A DNA stretch of 64,000 nt. It comes from Methanocrinis alkalitolerans. GTDB taxonomy: Archaea; Halobacteriota; Methanosarcinia; Methanotrichales; Methanotrichaceae. Shown here piece by piece: positions 18,301-27,234 of the stretch. The stretch lies in NCBI RefSeq assembly GCF_029167205.1, contig NZ_JARFPL010000002.1:40253-104252 (forward strand), in the 5' to 3' direction. The position numbers and the translations under genes are program-made. The notes beneath the pieces were generated by a model. It worked only from the letters and a program-made list of their open reading frames with translations, was not told the DNA's origin and made no database searches. The number at the start of each line of letters is the position of its first letter. The stretch's first letter is position 1.

Positions 18301-20048
18301 CTGGAGGCTCAACGAAGAGAGATGATGACGTCTCCGGCATCGCCGACCTGATAAACCGCCTCAGGGAGATCCTGGAGAAGATCAGGCTGAACGATCAAAG
18401 CTCAAAAGCCGCCGTAGAGGCGAGATCGTCGGAAGGTGCGGCCCCCGCCGGATCGGGACCCACTTCCACATCGTCCGCCCCCTTCGAGGCGAGACCAACG
18501 AGAGCTTCGACGGAGGGGTCAGGGTATGGTGGCCAAGATGTGGGGGTCAACGCCTCGCCCCCATCACCCCGCTTTGCCCTCCCGGAGGGGGTCGGATACG
18601 TGCCGTCGAAGGATCTTTCGCAAGCCGTCCCAGGCGTCCCCGCCGGCGTAGAGGCAAGACCTGAGGGCGCAGGGTACTCTTACTCTGCCGAAGGGCCGTC
18701 GTCTTCGTACCTTTCGTCTCCGGGAACATCCCCGAAGAGCACAGGTTATGTATATTCGACCAGCAGCCCCGTCGCCGAATACATCTCAACTCCTTCGACC
18801 GCCCCTGGGAGGGCTGGTTACTCCTCTTCCGAGGTCGGCCCCTTATCGGCCCTGACATCTCCAGCCGGAATTTCGCCCACCATCGCCGTCTCCACCACCC
18901 CCAAAGACTATGAGGACGTCGACCCCCGAGCGTCCTCGGAGGCCTCGCCGAAGGTGGCCGGATCCGAGGGCTCCCCAGGATATTCAACCCTCCAAAGAAG
19001 CCGCGAGGCCATCCCCGGGTACGCAGAGGCCGCGGCTCCGGCTGACACCCTCCGCCAGGATAGCCCTTCCCTGTCCAGGTCCCCCGCCGAGAACATCAAG
19101 CTCGTCATAGGAGATCTGGGAGAACTTCAGGTAGACCGCCCACCTAAGATAATCGACGTGGGGGCGTTCCCCCCGGAGCCAACGGCTTGGACGCCGGTGG
19201 TGGTGGCAGTCCACGCCACCGACGACATCGGCATCAAATCCGTAGATATGCTCTGGAACACCCCTGCCACCGCCATCAGCAGGCTGGATCTGGCCAAAAT
19301 CACCAAGATCAACTCCCAGAAGATGGTACAGGAGGACGGAGACAACAAAGAGGGGTACTGGAGCTACGAGATCCCCGGCCAACCTCCGGGGACCTACATG
19401 GCGGTATTCGTCAGGGTGAGCGACGGAGAGAGGTGGGCTGAGGACGGTCCTTACATCCTATTCTGGTCGGAAGCCGCCCCGGAGAGGGGGGCTGAAGAGG
19501 CCCCCTCCCGGGAGACGGCGGCCTCTGACGGCAGAAGGCCCGACGCCGTCGAAAGCCAGAAGAGCGGGATGCTCTTCGTCGAGTCCACCACCGTCGTCGG
19601 AAGGGGCGACGTGTCCATCAAGAACGAGTTTCGGGAGTCATCGGCCAGGTACAGAGAAGAGCTGGACGGGAAGGGGTCGATAGAGATGCAGTCAGAGAAG
19701 ACGATAAACAAAGGAAACCCCGTCGTCAACATCACCGACACCCGCCTCTTGGTATTCGACCAGGGTTACCTCAAGGGGTTCAAGGTTATGCAATCTCCGG
19801 GGTTCCACGGCGGCATGGGCGCCAGCGTAACAGAGCGGTTCAACGCCACGACCCTCGAGAAGATGGAGACGGGTACCCTATCGTCGGTGAACAGCACCCA
19901 AAACACCCTCCTCTTCAATACCCAGCAGGCCTTCGAGGGAATGTGGGGGACCAGGACCGAGTACTCGAACTTCAACAAGAAGATCAAGGCAGACCAGAAG
20001 CTGAGCGGGACCTTCGAGACCCAGAAGAGGATAACCTTCGAGGATTAG
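15345..20048 (+). CDS. Giant secreted protein with Ig-like CARDB/NEW3-type repeats
   Basis: 1567 residues with a basic N-terminus, a hydrophobic export signal (about residues 16-38) and then about eight to nine repeats of 85-100 residues. Each has the pattern of an archaeal CARDB/NEW3 immunoglobulin-like domain: V-x-P-G-(E/G)-x-(V/A)-x-x-x-(V/F)-x-(V/I)-x-N-x-G, then (D/L)-L-x-D-V, then a G-x-(L/I)-x-P-G-E turn. Residues 935-1258 are a low-complexity Ser/Pro/Ala/Tyr linker with recurring GY(V/S)(Y/P)S. Another Ig-like domain follows (1262-1375), then a conserved-looking C-terminal domain (1405-1567) rich in Lys, Glu and Asn. No C-terminal anchor is seen, so attachment to the sheath or S-layer is unexplained. 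GAGGGAG precedes the start. A structural or adhesive cell-envelope role is inferred. Confidence 0.85.
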   Translation: MKGGSWTIPPKRGRAAHFFCLACLILTSVYAPTASAWTFPFSIPFLNSPDEGLNLDLELNQILVEYGGSATYTIRLKNLGQEGLTDLSIKDNFGQVGFVARLPAGGSAKFTRTTPPLKAATRLEVVATSRGEEVARIEASVQVGMPAEVFSVPIMEFAKPLAYGDQTLKITAATPEIELAVGADPAAVRPGEKATVRMTVTNRSPKPLRDVAITGPGWTVEVGDLNPGESKASTRALTVVEDFSTEVSAAGYTDDGERAADRKSLKVSTVSPDLSVTVVSGPEAPGQPAAIEYKLKNEGETDLHRVTLNDGDGATLAILAKLGPGEEKSLTTAAQRTEAGGALEVKALSAEGREVIGEVVVAPSASVPSAGRSSTRSRTSTDPFDTVGFGDGLKFQEMDLDLKFDQRLDFGFGDLSGPLPTGGDGAAAGPSAGSKETDTKAETGKSKLVVTLQVNRSLVHKGEMIGYRCTAVNRGTAPLTDLVLGCGEDRATASILAPGDGIPLEGAMRAEGTVNLTAFASATGFDGSILEDEATLEMEVVSPDLLMEVHNDPEEICRGQRVSIVVRLENTGDDPLSDLRVSDDLGKIGKVLLLGPGEERTLMRDSAIYESLDDEVRVDAVDSTGSRLYRSKILNFRLMEPRMDLTVDPQRRAAYPGETVEVVWTIRNVGEVDLEDVTFVGETESTFRLPAVAAGGRTQVSSTYSADESREVTGRAEGRTPGGETVSASAAFEIKVVSPGIGLNVRPSEVEARPQGPFNLTFLVTNTGDDLLRDVTVSEKSLGTLDQIGRLDPGDFRVTTHEFFAETNTTFNLQAEGTDTMGKGWTDSQMVRVKLVSSKIDLSASSDPAKTAPGGTVNLVFTVKNPGDVPIFSTFIMGRTLGHLGTIDYISPGSSRAIEREIEVSQELEEEITAEGFTRDGSSVRDKDILLVGLTVPDPPAEEPAAEIVSKGEDDTAARADPAAGVAGEGYREVSIDGENVTEREAGGSTKRDDDVSGIADLINRLREILEKIRLNDQSSKAAVEARSSEGAAPAGSGPTSTSSAPFEARPTRASTEGSGYGGQDVGVNASPPSPRFALPEGVGYVPSKDLSQAVPGVPAGVEARPEGAGYSYSAEGPSSSYLSSPGTSPKSTGYVYSTSSPVAEYISTPSTAPGRAGYSSSEVGPLSALTSPAGISPTIAVSTTPKDYEDVDPRASSEASPKVAGSEGSPGYSTLQRSREAIPGYAEAAAPADTLRQDSPSLSRSPAENIKLVIGDLGELQVDRPPKIIDVGAFPPEPTAWTPVVVAVHATDDIGIKSVDMLWNTPATAISRLDLAKITKINSQKMVQEDGDNKEGYWSYEIPGQPPGTYMAVFVRVSDGERWAEDGPYILFWSEAAPERGAEEAPSRETAASDGRRPDAVESQKSGMLFVESTTVVGRGDVSIKNEFRESSARYREELDGKGSIEMQSEKTINKGNPVVNITDTRLLVFDQGYLKGFKVMQSPGFHGGMGASVTERFNATTLEKMETGTLSSVNSTQNTLLFNTQQAFEGMWGTRTEYSNFNKKIKADQKLSGTFETQKRITFED

Positions 20049-20073
20049 AGAACGGCTGATAAAATTCGGGTAT

Positions 20074-20436
20074 CTAGGACCTCTCTTTCCTGATAGCCCC
20101 CTTCCAGATCTCGTCCGCCCTGTCCACCACCGCTACGATCTGGTCGTGGATCTCGATGCGGTGCTTGATCTCCCCTGCCTTGAGGGCGGCGTCTACGGAG
20201 TGGCCCATCATCTCCCGGGCCTCGGCCCGGAGCTCTTCGGACTCCTGCCACAAATTCTCTGCAGCCTGTGGGTCTAGAGGCCGGAGGTCAACAGACCGGT
20301 TTCTGAGGTCGTCGGACCTTCTCAGAAGGCCTGAAGCTTCCATTTTGAGCCGTTCCGACTCCTTGAGGAGGCTCTTCATATCCTCCTCCATCTCTTCGAG
20401 GGACTTGTCCACAAACTCGTCATCGATCCCCAACAT
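20074..20436 (-). CDS. Small coiled-coil protein of unknown function
   Basis: The 120-residue protein is almost entirely helical and charged, with heptad-like spacing from EEMEEDMKSLLKESERLKM to the C-terminal region. There is no signal peptide, cysteine or known motif. Its start overlaps the end of pdxT by 17 bases, so it is translated from the pdxS-pdxT transcript. I do not recognise the family. Operon position hints at a helper role, but co-location alone does not tie it to vitamin B6 synthesis. Confidence 0.7.
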   Translation of the reverse strand: MLGIDDEFVDKSLEEMEEDMKSLLKESERLKMEASGLLRRSDDLRNRSVDLRPLDPQAAENLWQESEELRAEAREMMGHSVDAALKAGEIKHRIEIHDQIVAVVDRADEIWKGAIRKERS

Positions 20437-21016
20437 CGATATCTACCTCCCGGATCATATCCAAAAACATCTCGTGAAACCTCCCGTCCGCCGTCAGCTC
20501 CGGATGGAATGCGAGCCCCAAAAGGCCGTTCTGCCTCACCGCCACCGCCGCGTCCTCGATCCGGGCCAGGACCTCCACCTTCCGGGACCATCCGACGACG
20601 GCAGGGGCCCTTATGAAGACGGCGCAGTAAGGAGAGCCGAAGCCCGATACATCGATATCCGCCTCGAAGGACTCCCTCTGGGAACCGAAGGCGTTCCTTG
20701 CGACCCTCACATCCATAAGCCCCAGGGGGTGAAACCTCGTCTCTTCGACGATCTCCCTGGATATGACGATGAGCCCAGCACAGGTGGCCATGATGGGGAC
20801 GCCCGACTCCGATGCGCCCCTCACCTCATCGCCGACCCCCGTCCGAGCGAGGTGACGGCTGATGGTGGTGCTCTCCCCACCGGGGAGGACTATGCCGTCG
20901 CAGCCGGGGACGATGCCGCCTCTTCTGACCTCCACGACAGACCCCTCGCCCCCCAGGACCCGCTCCATCGCCTGGACGTGCTCAGAGACGTCCCCCTGGA
21001 AGGCGATGATCCCTAT
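20420..21016 (-). CDS. pdxT: Pyridoxal 5'-phosphate synthase glutaminase subunit PdxT, non-canonical start
   Basis: PdxT releases ammonia from glutamine and passes it to PdxS. The class I glutaminase features are present: LPGGEST, nucleophile Cys in MATCAGLIV, and the His-Glu pair in AFHPELT. The family's essential N-terminus (strand plus QGD loop) is encoded as IGIIAFQGDV, but no ATG, GTG or TTG precedes it in frame before a TGA. Translation must start at the ATA at 21016-21014 or a nearby ATC, giving about 198 residues, the normal length. The first ATG (20968) would delete the QGD loop. The gene lies 7 bases after the pdxS stop, so coupling to pdxS translation could help an unusual start codon. 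Confidence 0.88.
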   Translation of the reverse strand: MGIIAFQGDVSEHVQAMERVLGGEGSVVEVRRGGIVPGCDGIVLPGGESTTISRHLARTGVGDEVRGASESGVPIMATCAGLIVISREIVEETRFHPLGLMDVRVARNAFGSQRESFEADIDVSGFGSPYCAVFIRAPAVVGWSRKVEVLARIEDAAVAVRQNGLLGLAFHPELTADGRFHEMFLDMIREVDIDVGDR

Positions 21017-21023
21017 CCTCGAT

Positions 21024-21917
21024 CTACCAACCCCTCGTCTGAAGGACCTCTCCCGGCTGGAGGGTACCGGCGTCGATCCCCTTCATGGGGTCGCCGAGGC
21101 CCGTGGATATCTCGACGAGCTTTTTGGGGTCGTCGTAGTTGTTCACCGCCTCCACGATCGCCGAGGCCATCATCTCGGGGTTTTGAGACTTGAAGATCCC
21201 CGACCCCACGAAGACGCCGTCCGCCCCCATCTGCATCATCAGGGACGCGTCGGCGGGGGTGGCGATCCCTCCGGCGGCGAAGTTCACCACGGGAAGCCTC
21301 TGCATCTGCCTGCACTCGAGGACGAGATCGAAATCCGCCTCGATCTCCCTTGCCACCTTCATAAGCTCGTCCTCGTTCATCCCTTTGAGGCTTCTGATCG
21401 TCCCCATTATCATCCTCATGTGGCGGACCGCCTCCCGGACGTCGCCGGTCCCAGCCTCGCCCTTGGTCCTGATCATGGCGGCGCCCTCCTTCGTCCTTCT
21501 GAGCGCCTCCCCCAGGTTCCTCGCACCGCAGACGAAGGGGACGGTGAACTTGGCCTTATCGACGTGGAACTCGTCGGCGGGGGTCAATACCTCCGACTCG
21601 TCGATCATGTCGACGCCCATCGCCTCCAGGATCTGGGCCTCCGCAAAGTGGCCTATCCTGACCTTGGCCATCACCGGTATCGATACTGAATCGATGATCT
21701 CCATGATGATCTTGGGGTCTGCCATCCTGGCGACCCCCCCCATCTTCCTTATGTCGGCAGGCACCGCCTGGAGGGCCATGACCGCCACCGCCCCCGCCTC
21801 CTCTGCGACCACCGCCTGCTCAGAAGTGGTGACGTCCATGATGACGCCCCCCTTCTGCATCTTGGCGAAGCCGCGTTTGAGCAGCTCCGTGCCGAAACGA
21901 AGTTCTTCCAATTGCAT
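21024..21917 (-). CDS. pdxS: Pyridoxal 5'-phosphate synthase lyase subunit PdxS
   Basis: This 297-residue TIM-barrel enzyme builds PLP from ribose 5-phosphate, glyceraldehyde 3-phosphate and ammonia. It shows the family motifs GGVIMDV, the catalytic lysine in PVMAKVRIGH, CGARNLGEALRR with its Arg, and FAAGGIATPADA followed by GVFVGSGIF for phosphate binding. Length is normal. It is the first gene of a pdxS-pdxT-coiled-coil operon. The upstream spacer (21918-22096) has an AATAAATAAA stretch but no clear promoter on the minus strand. Confidence 0.97.
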   Translation of the reverse strand: MQLEELRFGTELLKRGFAKMQKGGVIMDVTTSEQAVVAEEAGAVAVMALQAVPADIRKMGGVARMADPKIIMEIIDSVSIPVMAKVRIGHFAEAQILEAMGVDMIDESEVLTPADEFHVDKAKFTVPFVCGARNLGEALRRTKEGAAMIRTKGEAGTGDVREAVRHMRMIMGTIRSLKGMNEDELMKVAREIEADFDLVLECRQMQRLPVVNFAAGGIATPADASLMMQMGADGVFVGSGIFKSQNPEMMASAIVEAVNNYDDPKKLVEISTGLGDPMKGIDAGTLQPGEVLQTRGW

Positions 21918-22096
21918 GATAGTCAGATGCCCCGATCTTTTTTAAGCCGCTTACAAGTGAGGGCCGAATAAATAAACTTTGCTCCCAGGCTCCGGCCGCC
22001 GTGGACGAACCGCAATCTTCTGGGGAGGCGAGGAGGCCGGGGACCCTCCAGAGGGCGATTTTCCCTCGAACTTCGATCCCATCGGCCTTACCGGTC

Positions 22097-25000
22097 CTAT
22101 TCCCTGTAGATCTCGTACATATAGACGTCCTTCTTGCCCATCGAATCGTCGACCCAGACGATCTTGGAGCTTCCGGTCCGAGGATCTGTCTGGTTGCCGG
22201 GACCAGTGAATATCTCCATCTCCTTCCCGGCGGAGAGGTCCATAGCCCGAATGTCCCAGTCGCCGTTCCTGTCGTCCTGCCAGACCAGGAAGCCGTCCCG
22301 GAGGTGGGGGTTCGTCTGGTTCGACGGATGGTTTGTGACCGCTTCGACCTTCCGGGTGGCCAGGTCGTAGGAGTAGAGGTCCCAGTTCCCGGACCTGTCG
22401 TCCTGCCATACCACCAGACTTCCGTCGGTCGTCGGGTTTTTCTGGTTTCCGGGTCCCGCGTTTATCGGAGTGCGGCTCGAACCCGACCAGATGGATACGT
22501 CCCAGTTATCGTTCCTGTACTCCTGATATACGACGATCGACCCGCCAGCGTCAGGCTGCTCTCCCCTCGGCGGGATCGCCTCCATCGTCTCTGTGGAGTA
22601 TAGGGGCTTCTTCTGGACGCGCCATCCGAAGGCGGCTATGGGGAGGTCTCCCCAGGCGAGCATCTCCTCGCTGATGGAGGGTCTCGACGGGACCGAGATA
22701 CCCCGTTGGAGCTGGGTCCTGTTGACCGCCACTATGTCCAGGGCCCTGATCGCCCAGGATTCGAACTGCTCTTCATAGTACATCCACACCACGACGTCGT
22801 CGAATATGTCGGGGTACATGTCCAGCTCAGGGCCTGCCGCAAGAGGCCACTCCACGTTCTCGACGAGGTTGTAGAGGTATATGTCGGGGTTTCCCGTCCT
22901 GTTGTCCATCCAGACCACCCAGTCCCCGCTGACGGCCGGGTACGTCTGATCCCCAGGAGCCTGACAGATGACGCTGATCTGATCCGACCCCAGGTTCTGT
23001 AGACCGAACTTTCCGCTGGGAGAGATCAGCCAGGCGAGCCTCTGGTCCAGGTAGAACTGGACGTCCCCTGCGCCGCTGGCCACCTCCCTGTCCCTCCAGG
23101 TGTTGGGATCGAAGGTGCGGAGCGACCATCCATCCGCAGTCCTCTCCTGATAGACGACCCGGTTTCCGTAGACCTTCGGCTCGGACTGGGGGCCCGGTCT
23201 CGCGTAGGCGCGGCCCCACTTCCTATCCCAGAAGTAGTAGCTCACATCTCCTGTCGTCGAATCCTCCCAGACGATGACGTTGCCGCTGACGGAGGGGTTT
23301 ATCTGGTCCCCTTCGCCGGTGAGCTTCGTCTCCGCCCCGGAGGATAGGTCCCAGGCGTAAACGTCCCAGCCGCCGTCCCTACTGTCCTGCCAGACGAGGA
23401 GGTCGCCGCTGAGGACGGAGTTGATCTGATCGCCAGCCCTTCGCGGAGGCGGGTTGATCGATCTTCCGTCGAGGTCTCTCACCATCACGTCCCAGTTGCC
23501 GGAGGAGTCATCCATCCAGGCGATCCGCCTGTTTCTGACTGAAGGGCGGACCTGATCGCCCCTCCCTTCGGCGACGACGATCTCATCGCCAGAGGAGAGG
23601 TCCAGAGCCCTGATATCCCAGTCGCCTTTCCTATCGTCCTGCCAGACGAGGAGGCCGCTTTCCACTGCCGGGCTCCTCTGGTCGCCGGGCGCCCGGACCA
23701 GGGGTCGTTCGCGCCTGTTATAGAAGTCGAAGCCGAAGATATCCCAGTCGCCTCCCCGGTTGTCGGACCAGACGACGAAGCTCCCGCTGGTGGCTATCTC
23801 CGCCTTCTCCAACAGCAGAATCGGATCGTCTCCGATGGACCTGGTCATGATCTGGGGCGTCTCGCCGCGGTAGTCCATCCAGACGATCCTGTCGCCGCTC
23901 AAAACCTGAGACCCGCCGGCGACGTTCACGTAGAAGGGAAAGCCGACCCCGTCGTTCGGTTTTTGGTGGAGCGGCCCCGTGACTGCGGGGATCTCCCTCT
24001 CCAGCTCCAGGTCGTAGAGGTAGATATCGAAGTCCCCGTTCCGGTTGTCCAGCCAGGCGACCCGATCGCCGGAGATGATCGGTTGTACCTGGTCTCCATT
24101 GCCTGAAGTGATCACCGTCTCAATGCCCGTCAACAGGTTTTTGGCTCTTATATCCCAGACGTCGTTCCGATCGTCCATCCAGACGATGGCATTCCCGTAA
24201 ATCCATGGGGCCTGCTGCTTTCCTGAGTCCGTCGTCACCTGAGTCTCTGCCCTGGTGGTCAGGTTGTAGACGAATATGTCCCAGTTTCCGGCCCGATTGT
24301 CCGTCCAGGCCACCAGATCTCCGCTGACCATCGGTTGCGCCTTCTTCGAGCCGCCGGTGGTTATCTGAATTTCGGACCCGTCGGAAGGATCATATATGTA
24401 AACCTGGTCGTCTCCGGTCCTATTGTCTATCCAGACCACCTTTCCGTCACCTATCTTTCCGTAATACTTGTCGTGTACGTCGTCGGGTACGGAGGTCTCC
24501 GCCCCCGTCGACAGGTCGTAGACGAAGAGGTCGATATTCCCACGTCTTCTGTCAGAATAGACGACCAGGTCGCCGCTGATGCTGGGGCTGCTCTTCTCGC
24601 CCGCAGAGTCGGTGATCTGGCGCTCCTCATCCCTTATAAAGTCGTACATGTAGACGTCGAAGACGCCGGTCCGGTCGTCGGTCCAGACCACCCTATCTCC
24701 GTCGATCCAGGGGTTTGTATGGTTGTAAGGGGCCGAGGTGACATGGTCGTCTGCCACCAGGTTGAAGTCGTAGATGTAAATGTCCGGGTCCCCCGCCCGA
24801 TAGTCGGTCCAGACGACGCCCCACTCGCCGAGGGCCGGCGCCATCTTCATCGACCCCGGACTTACGGCCATCTCGCCGCCGGTCCTGACGTCGTAGAGGT
24901 AAACATCGGCGATGCCGCTCCGGTGGTCCTGCCAGGCTACGAGGTGCCCCTTGACCGATGGAGCGGTCTGCAGCCCCTCCCTCTCGATCACCGTCTCCTT

Positions 25001-25717
25001 CTTCGTCGATAGGTCGTAGATGACTATATCGTAGTCCCCGTCCTTCTCCTCGGACCAGACCACCAGGTTCCCGTCGATGGCCGGAAAGGCTTGCTCCCCC
25101 GGACTCGGTGAGACGGGGCTCTCTCGGCCCGTCTTCAGGTCGTAGATGTATATGTTGGAGTTGCCCTTCCGGTTGTCCGCCCAGACGATCCGTTCACCGC
25201 TGATCTTCGGCTGGATCTGGTCGTTAGGGTCGGCGGTGATCCGCCGCTCCAGCCCTTCTTCCAGATCGTATAGGTAGATGTTCCAGCCGCCGTCCCGCTC
25301 GTCCATCCAGACGACCCGATCTGCGTCTATGTCCGGGAGGAACTGGTTGCCGGAGGCGGTGGTGATAGGCATCTCCTCTCGTGTCGCGTAGTCGTAGAGG
25401 TATATGTCCGACTCTCCGGTTCGCAGGTCCTGCCAGACGATCCTCGTTCCGCTGACTGCGGGGCGGTCCTGATGGCCGGGGAAGAAGGAGACGCCCCTCT
25501 CGGTCCCGGTCTCGAGGTCGTACATGAATATGTCGAAGTTGCCGCTTCTGTTGTCCGCCCAGGCGACTATGGAACCGTCTATGGCGGGCTGCTCCTGAAG
25601 GCCGCCCCAAGTGCTGATGGGCCGCTCTTTTCCCCCACTCATTCCCGAGGCGACGCCCGCCAAAAGGAGCGCCGCCGTCAATAAAACTATCGTTCGCCTC
25701 GACATCTTAGCACTCAT
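22097..25717 (-). CDS. Secreted TolB-like beta-propeller repeat protein
   Basis: 1206 residues: a signal peptide (RRTIVLLTAALLLAGVASG) and then more than twenty tandem repeats of about 43-48 residues. The consensus is P-x-(I/V)-x-G-x-x-(V/I)-V-W-x-D-x-R-x-G-x-(W/F)-D-(I/V)-(Y/F)-x-Y-(D/N)-L, the WDNR-type relative of TolB/PD40 blades. This number of blades suggests several propellers in a row. Repeats in the middle (about residues 590-640 and 800-960) are more divergent. No C-terminal anchor is visible. Similar proteins are abundant in Methanosarcinales and are thought to be cell-surface binding proteins. A second ATG at 25705 is an alternative start. Ligand unknown. Confidence 0.88.
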   Translation of the reverse strand: MSAKMSRRTIVLLTAALLLAGVASGMSGGKERPISTWGGLQEQPAIDGSIVAWADNRSGNFDIFMYDLETGTERGVSFFPGHQDRPAVSGTRIVWQDLRTGESDIYLYDYATREEMPITTASGNQFLPDIDADRVVWMDERDGGWNIYLYDLEEGLERRITADPNDQIQPKISGERIVWADNRKGNSNIYIYDLKTGRESPVSPSPGEQAFPAIDGNLVVWSEEKDGDYDIVIYDLSTKKETVIEREGLQTAPSVKGHLVAWQDHRSGIADVYLYDVRTGGEMAVSPGSMKMAPALGEWGVVWTDYRAGDPDIYIYDFNLVADDHVTSAPYNHTNPWIDGDRVVWTDDRTGVFDVYMYDFIRDEERQITDSAGEKSSPSISGDLVVYSDRRRGNIDLFVYDLSTGAETSVPDDVHDKYYGKIGDGKVVWIDNRTGDDQVYIYDPSDGSEIQITTGGSKKAQPMVSGDLVAWTDNRAGNWDIFVYNLTTRAETQVTTDSGKQQAPWIYGNAIVWMDDRNDVWDIRAKNLLTGIETVITSGNGDQVQPIISGDRVAWLDNRNGDFDIYLYDLELEREIPAVTGPLHQKPNDGVGFPFYVNVAGGSQVLSGDRIVWMDYRGETPQIMTRSIGDDPILLLEKAEIATSGSFVVWSDNRGGDWDIFGFDFYNRRERPLVRAPGDQRSPAVESGLLVWQDDRKGDWDIRALDLSSGDEIVVAEGRGDQVRPSVRNRRIAWMDDSSGNWDVMVRDLDGRSINPPPRRAGDQINSVLSGDLLVWQDSRDGGWDVYAWDLSSGAETKLTGEGDQINPSVSGNVIVWEDSTTGDVSYYFWDRKWGRAYARPGPQSEPKVYGNRVVYQERTADGWSLRTFDPNTWRDREVASGAGDVQFYLDQRLAWLISPSGKFGLQNLGSDQISVICQAPGDQTYPAVSGDWVVWMDNRTGNPDIYLYNLVENVEWPLAAGPELDMYPDIFDDVVVWMYYEEQFESWAIRALDIVAVNRTQLQRGISVPSRPSISEEMLAWGDLPIAAFGWRVQKKPLYSTETMEAIPPRGEQPDAGGSIVVYQEYRNDNWDVSIWSGSSRTPINAGPGNQKNPTTDGSLVVWQDDRSGNWDLYSYDLATRKVEAVTNHPSNQTNPHLRDGFLVWQDDRNGDWDIRAMDLSAGKEMEIFTGPGNQTDPRTGSSKIVWVDDSMGKKDVYMYEIYRE

Positions 25718-25890
25718 CCTGTCGAAGTTAAGCTGAAGATCTCAACCCCCGCCATCTCGCCGGAGAATATATAAGCTCTCACCCTCGGGCCGGAGCATAT
25801 TCCGAATGAGGAATATCTGCGGCGGATAAAGGACAAAGGGGAAGAAGAAGAAGAAGGCGGGGAATGGCGAAGGGGGGCCAAGCCTGCCCG

Positions 25891-26994
25891 CTACCTGCCC
25901 CGAACGACGATGGAGAGGACGTCCTCGTCTGCGAGGGGATGGTCGAGCCCCACCGACTGGCCCGGGAACTTGGCGCTCTTTCCCCAGACCTTTGCGTACC
26001 GGAAGTGCCTGACAAAGTCCCTGTGGAGGTGCTCGCAGACCGTCCGGACGGTGGAGTCCTCCAGGATCACCAGGGGATCTTTCATGTCGGCCTTCCCCCG
26101 CTGGGGCTTTAGGTATACCCTGATGAACCCCAGGGTATCGTATATCAGATCCTTGAGCTCCTCGACGCCGAGATCCTCCTCCACAGATAGGGGTATGAAG
26201 TCGCGGCCGATCGTCTTCTTTATCTCCTCTCTGACGTCGTCGTACTCGAGATCGATCTTGTTTATGACGGCGACCTGGGGGACGTATATCCTGTTTCCTG
26301 CGAGAAAGTCGACGAGGGTCTCGGTATCGATATCCTCCCTGACGGTCACGATCCCGTTTACGATCCCATAGGCCCGGAGGATCTCGGCGATCTCGACTTC
26401 CGTCATCCTGGTGAGGGGGACGGTATTTCGAAGGATTATCCCCCCCTTATCCGAGGGGTTGAGGGTGATGTCGGGGGGGACCTTGTCCAGCCTGATCCCG
26501 GCATCGTAGAGCTCCCGCTCCAGGACGTCGAGGCGGTAGTTGTAGACGTCCCCCATCAGAAGGATTATGTCCGCGGCCCTCGCCGCGGTGATGACCTCGC
26601 GACCCCTCCCCTTCCCCCTGGAGGCGCCCTTTATGATCCCGGGCATGTCGAGGATCTGGATCTTGGCCCCCTTGTAGTCCATCACCCCAGGGATCACCTC
26701 CAGGGTCGTGAAATGGTAGGCCCCCACCTCAGCGTCGGAGCCCGTCAGCCGGTTGAGGAGGCTCGACTTTCCGACGGAGGGGTAGCCGACGAGGGCGACG
26801 GTGGCGTCCCCCGACTTCTTGACGTAGTAGCCCTTGCCGCCTCCGGCGCCCTTGATCCTCTGAAGCTCCTGCTGAGCTTTCAGCTTCGCTATCTTGGCCT
26901 TCAGCTTTCCTATATGGTGCTCTGTCGCCTTGTTCTTCTGGGTGTTGAAGATCTCCTCTTCTATCGCCTGGATCTGCTCGTCGACTGTAGCCAT
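25891..26994 (-). CDS. DRG-family GTP-binding protein
   Basis: The 367-residue GTPase has an N-terminal coiled-coil segment, P-loop GYPSVGKS near residue 70, switch II DMPGIIKGAS, NKID as the G4 motif, and a C-terminal TGS domain ending ADEDVLSIVVRGR. This is the developmentally regulated GTP-binding (DRG/Obg-related) family, universal in archaea and eukaryotes and linked to the ribosome. Size is normal. It is divergent from rps8e, with 240 bases between them. Molecular role in archaea is not well defined. Confidence 0.95.
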   Translation of the reverse strand: MATVDEQIQAIEEEIFNTQKNKATEHHIGKLKAKIAKLKAQQELQRIKGAGGGKGYYVKKSGDATVALVGYPSVGKSSLLNRLTGSDAEVGAYHFTTLEVIPGVMDYKGAKIQILDMPGIIKGASRGKGRGREVITAARAADIILLMGDVYNYRLDVLERELYDAGIRLDKVPPDITLNPSDKGGIILRNTVPLTRMTEVEIAEILRAYGIVNGIVTVREDIDTETLVDFLAGNRIYVPQVAVINKIDLEYDDVREEIKKTIGRDFIPLSVEEDLGVEELKDLIYDTLGFIRVYLKPQRGKADMKDPLVILEDSTVRTVCEHLHRDFVRHFRYAKVWGKSAKFPGQSVGLDHPLADEDVLSIVVRGR

Positions 26995-27189
26995 CTATAA
27001 CCTGCCTTCGAACGACCCCAACAGACCGCACCTCTGCAGTCTCCCGGGAGAACGTCTTTCCCAGCCCCCTGATCCGCGATACCATATTAATGGTTTGGGT
27101 TCACGGAGGACGGATCGATGGGCTCTGGGACGGGGGCGATGATCCGCCGGGACCGGCGGATCGGAAGCTTCCGGTCGCGAGACCAAAAG

Positions 27190-27197
27190 TATAAATA
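27190..27197 (+). promoter_or_regulatory. TATA box of rps8e
   Basis: TATAAATA, preceded by purine-rich ACCAAAAG as a BRE-like element, is 38 bases before the rps8e ATG. Transcription would begin near 27218. Confidence 0.75.
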
Positions 27198-27234
27198 TCG
27201 CCCCCCCAAGGCTATCCCCGGTCTGGGGTATAGT

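Noticed and set aside
27118..27234. N-terminal extension of S8e
   Set aside because: It spans the TATA box and has no homology; S8e proteins begin at the chosen ATG.
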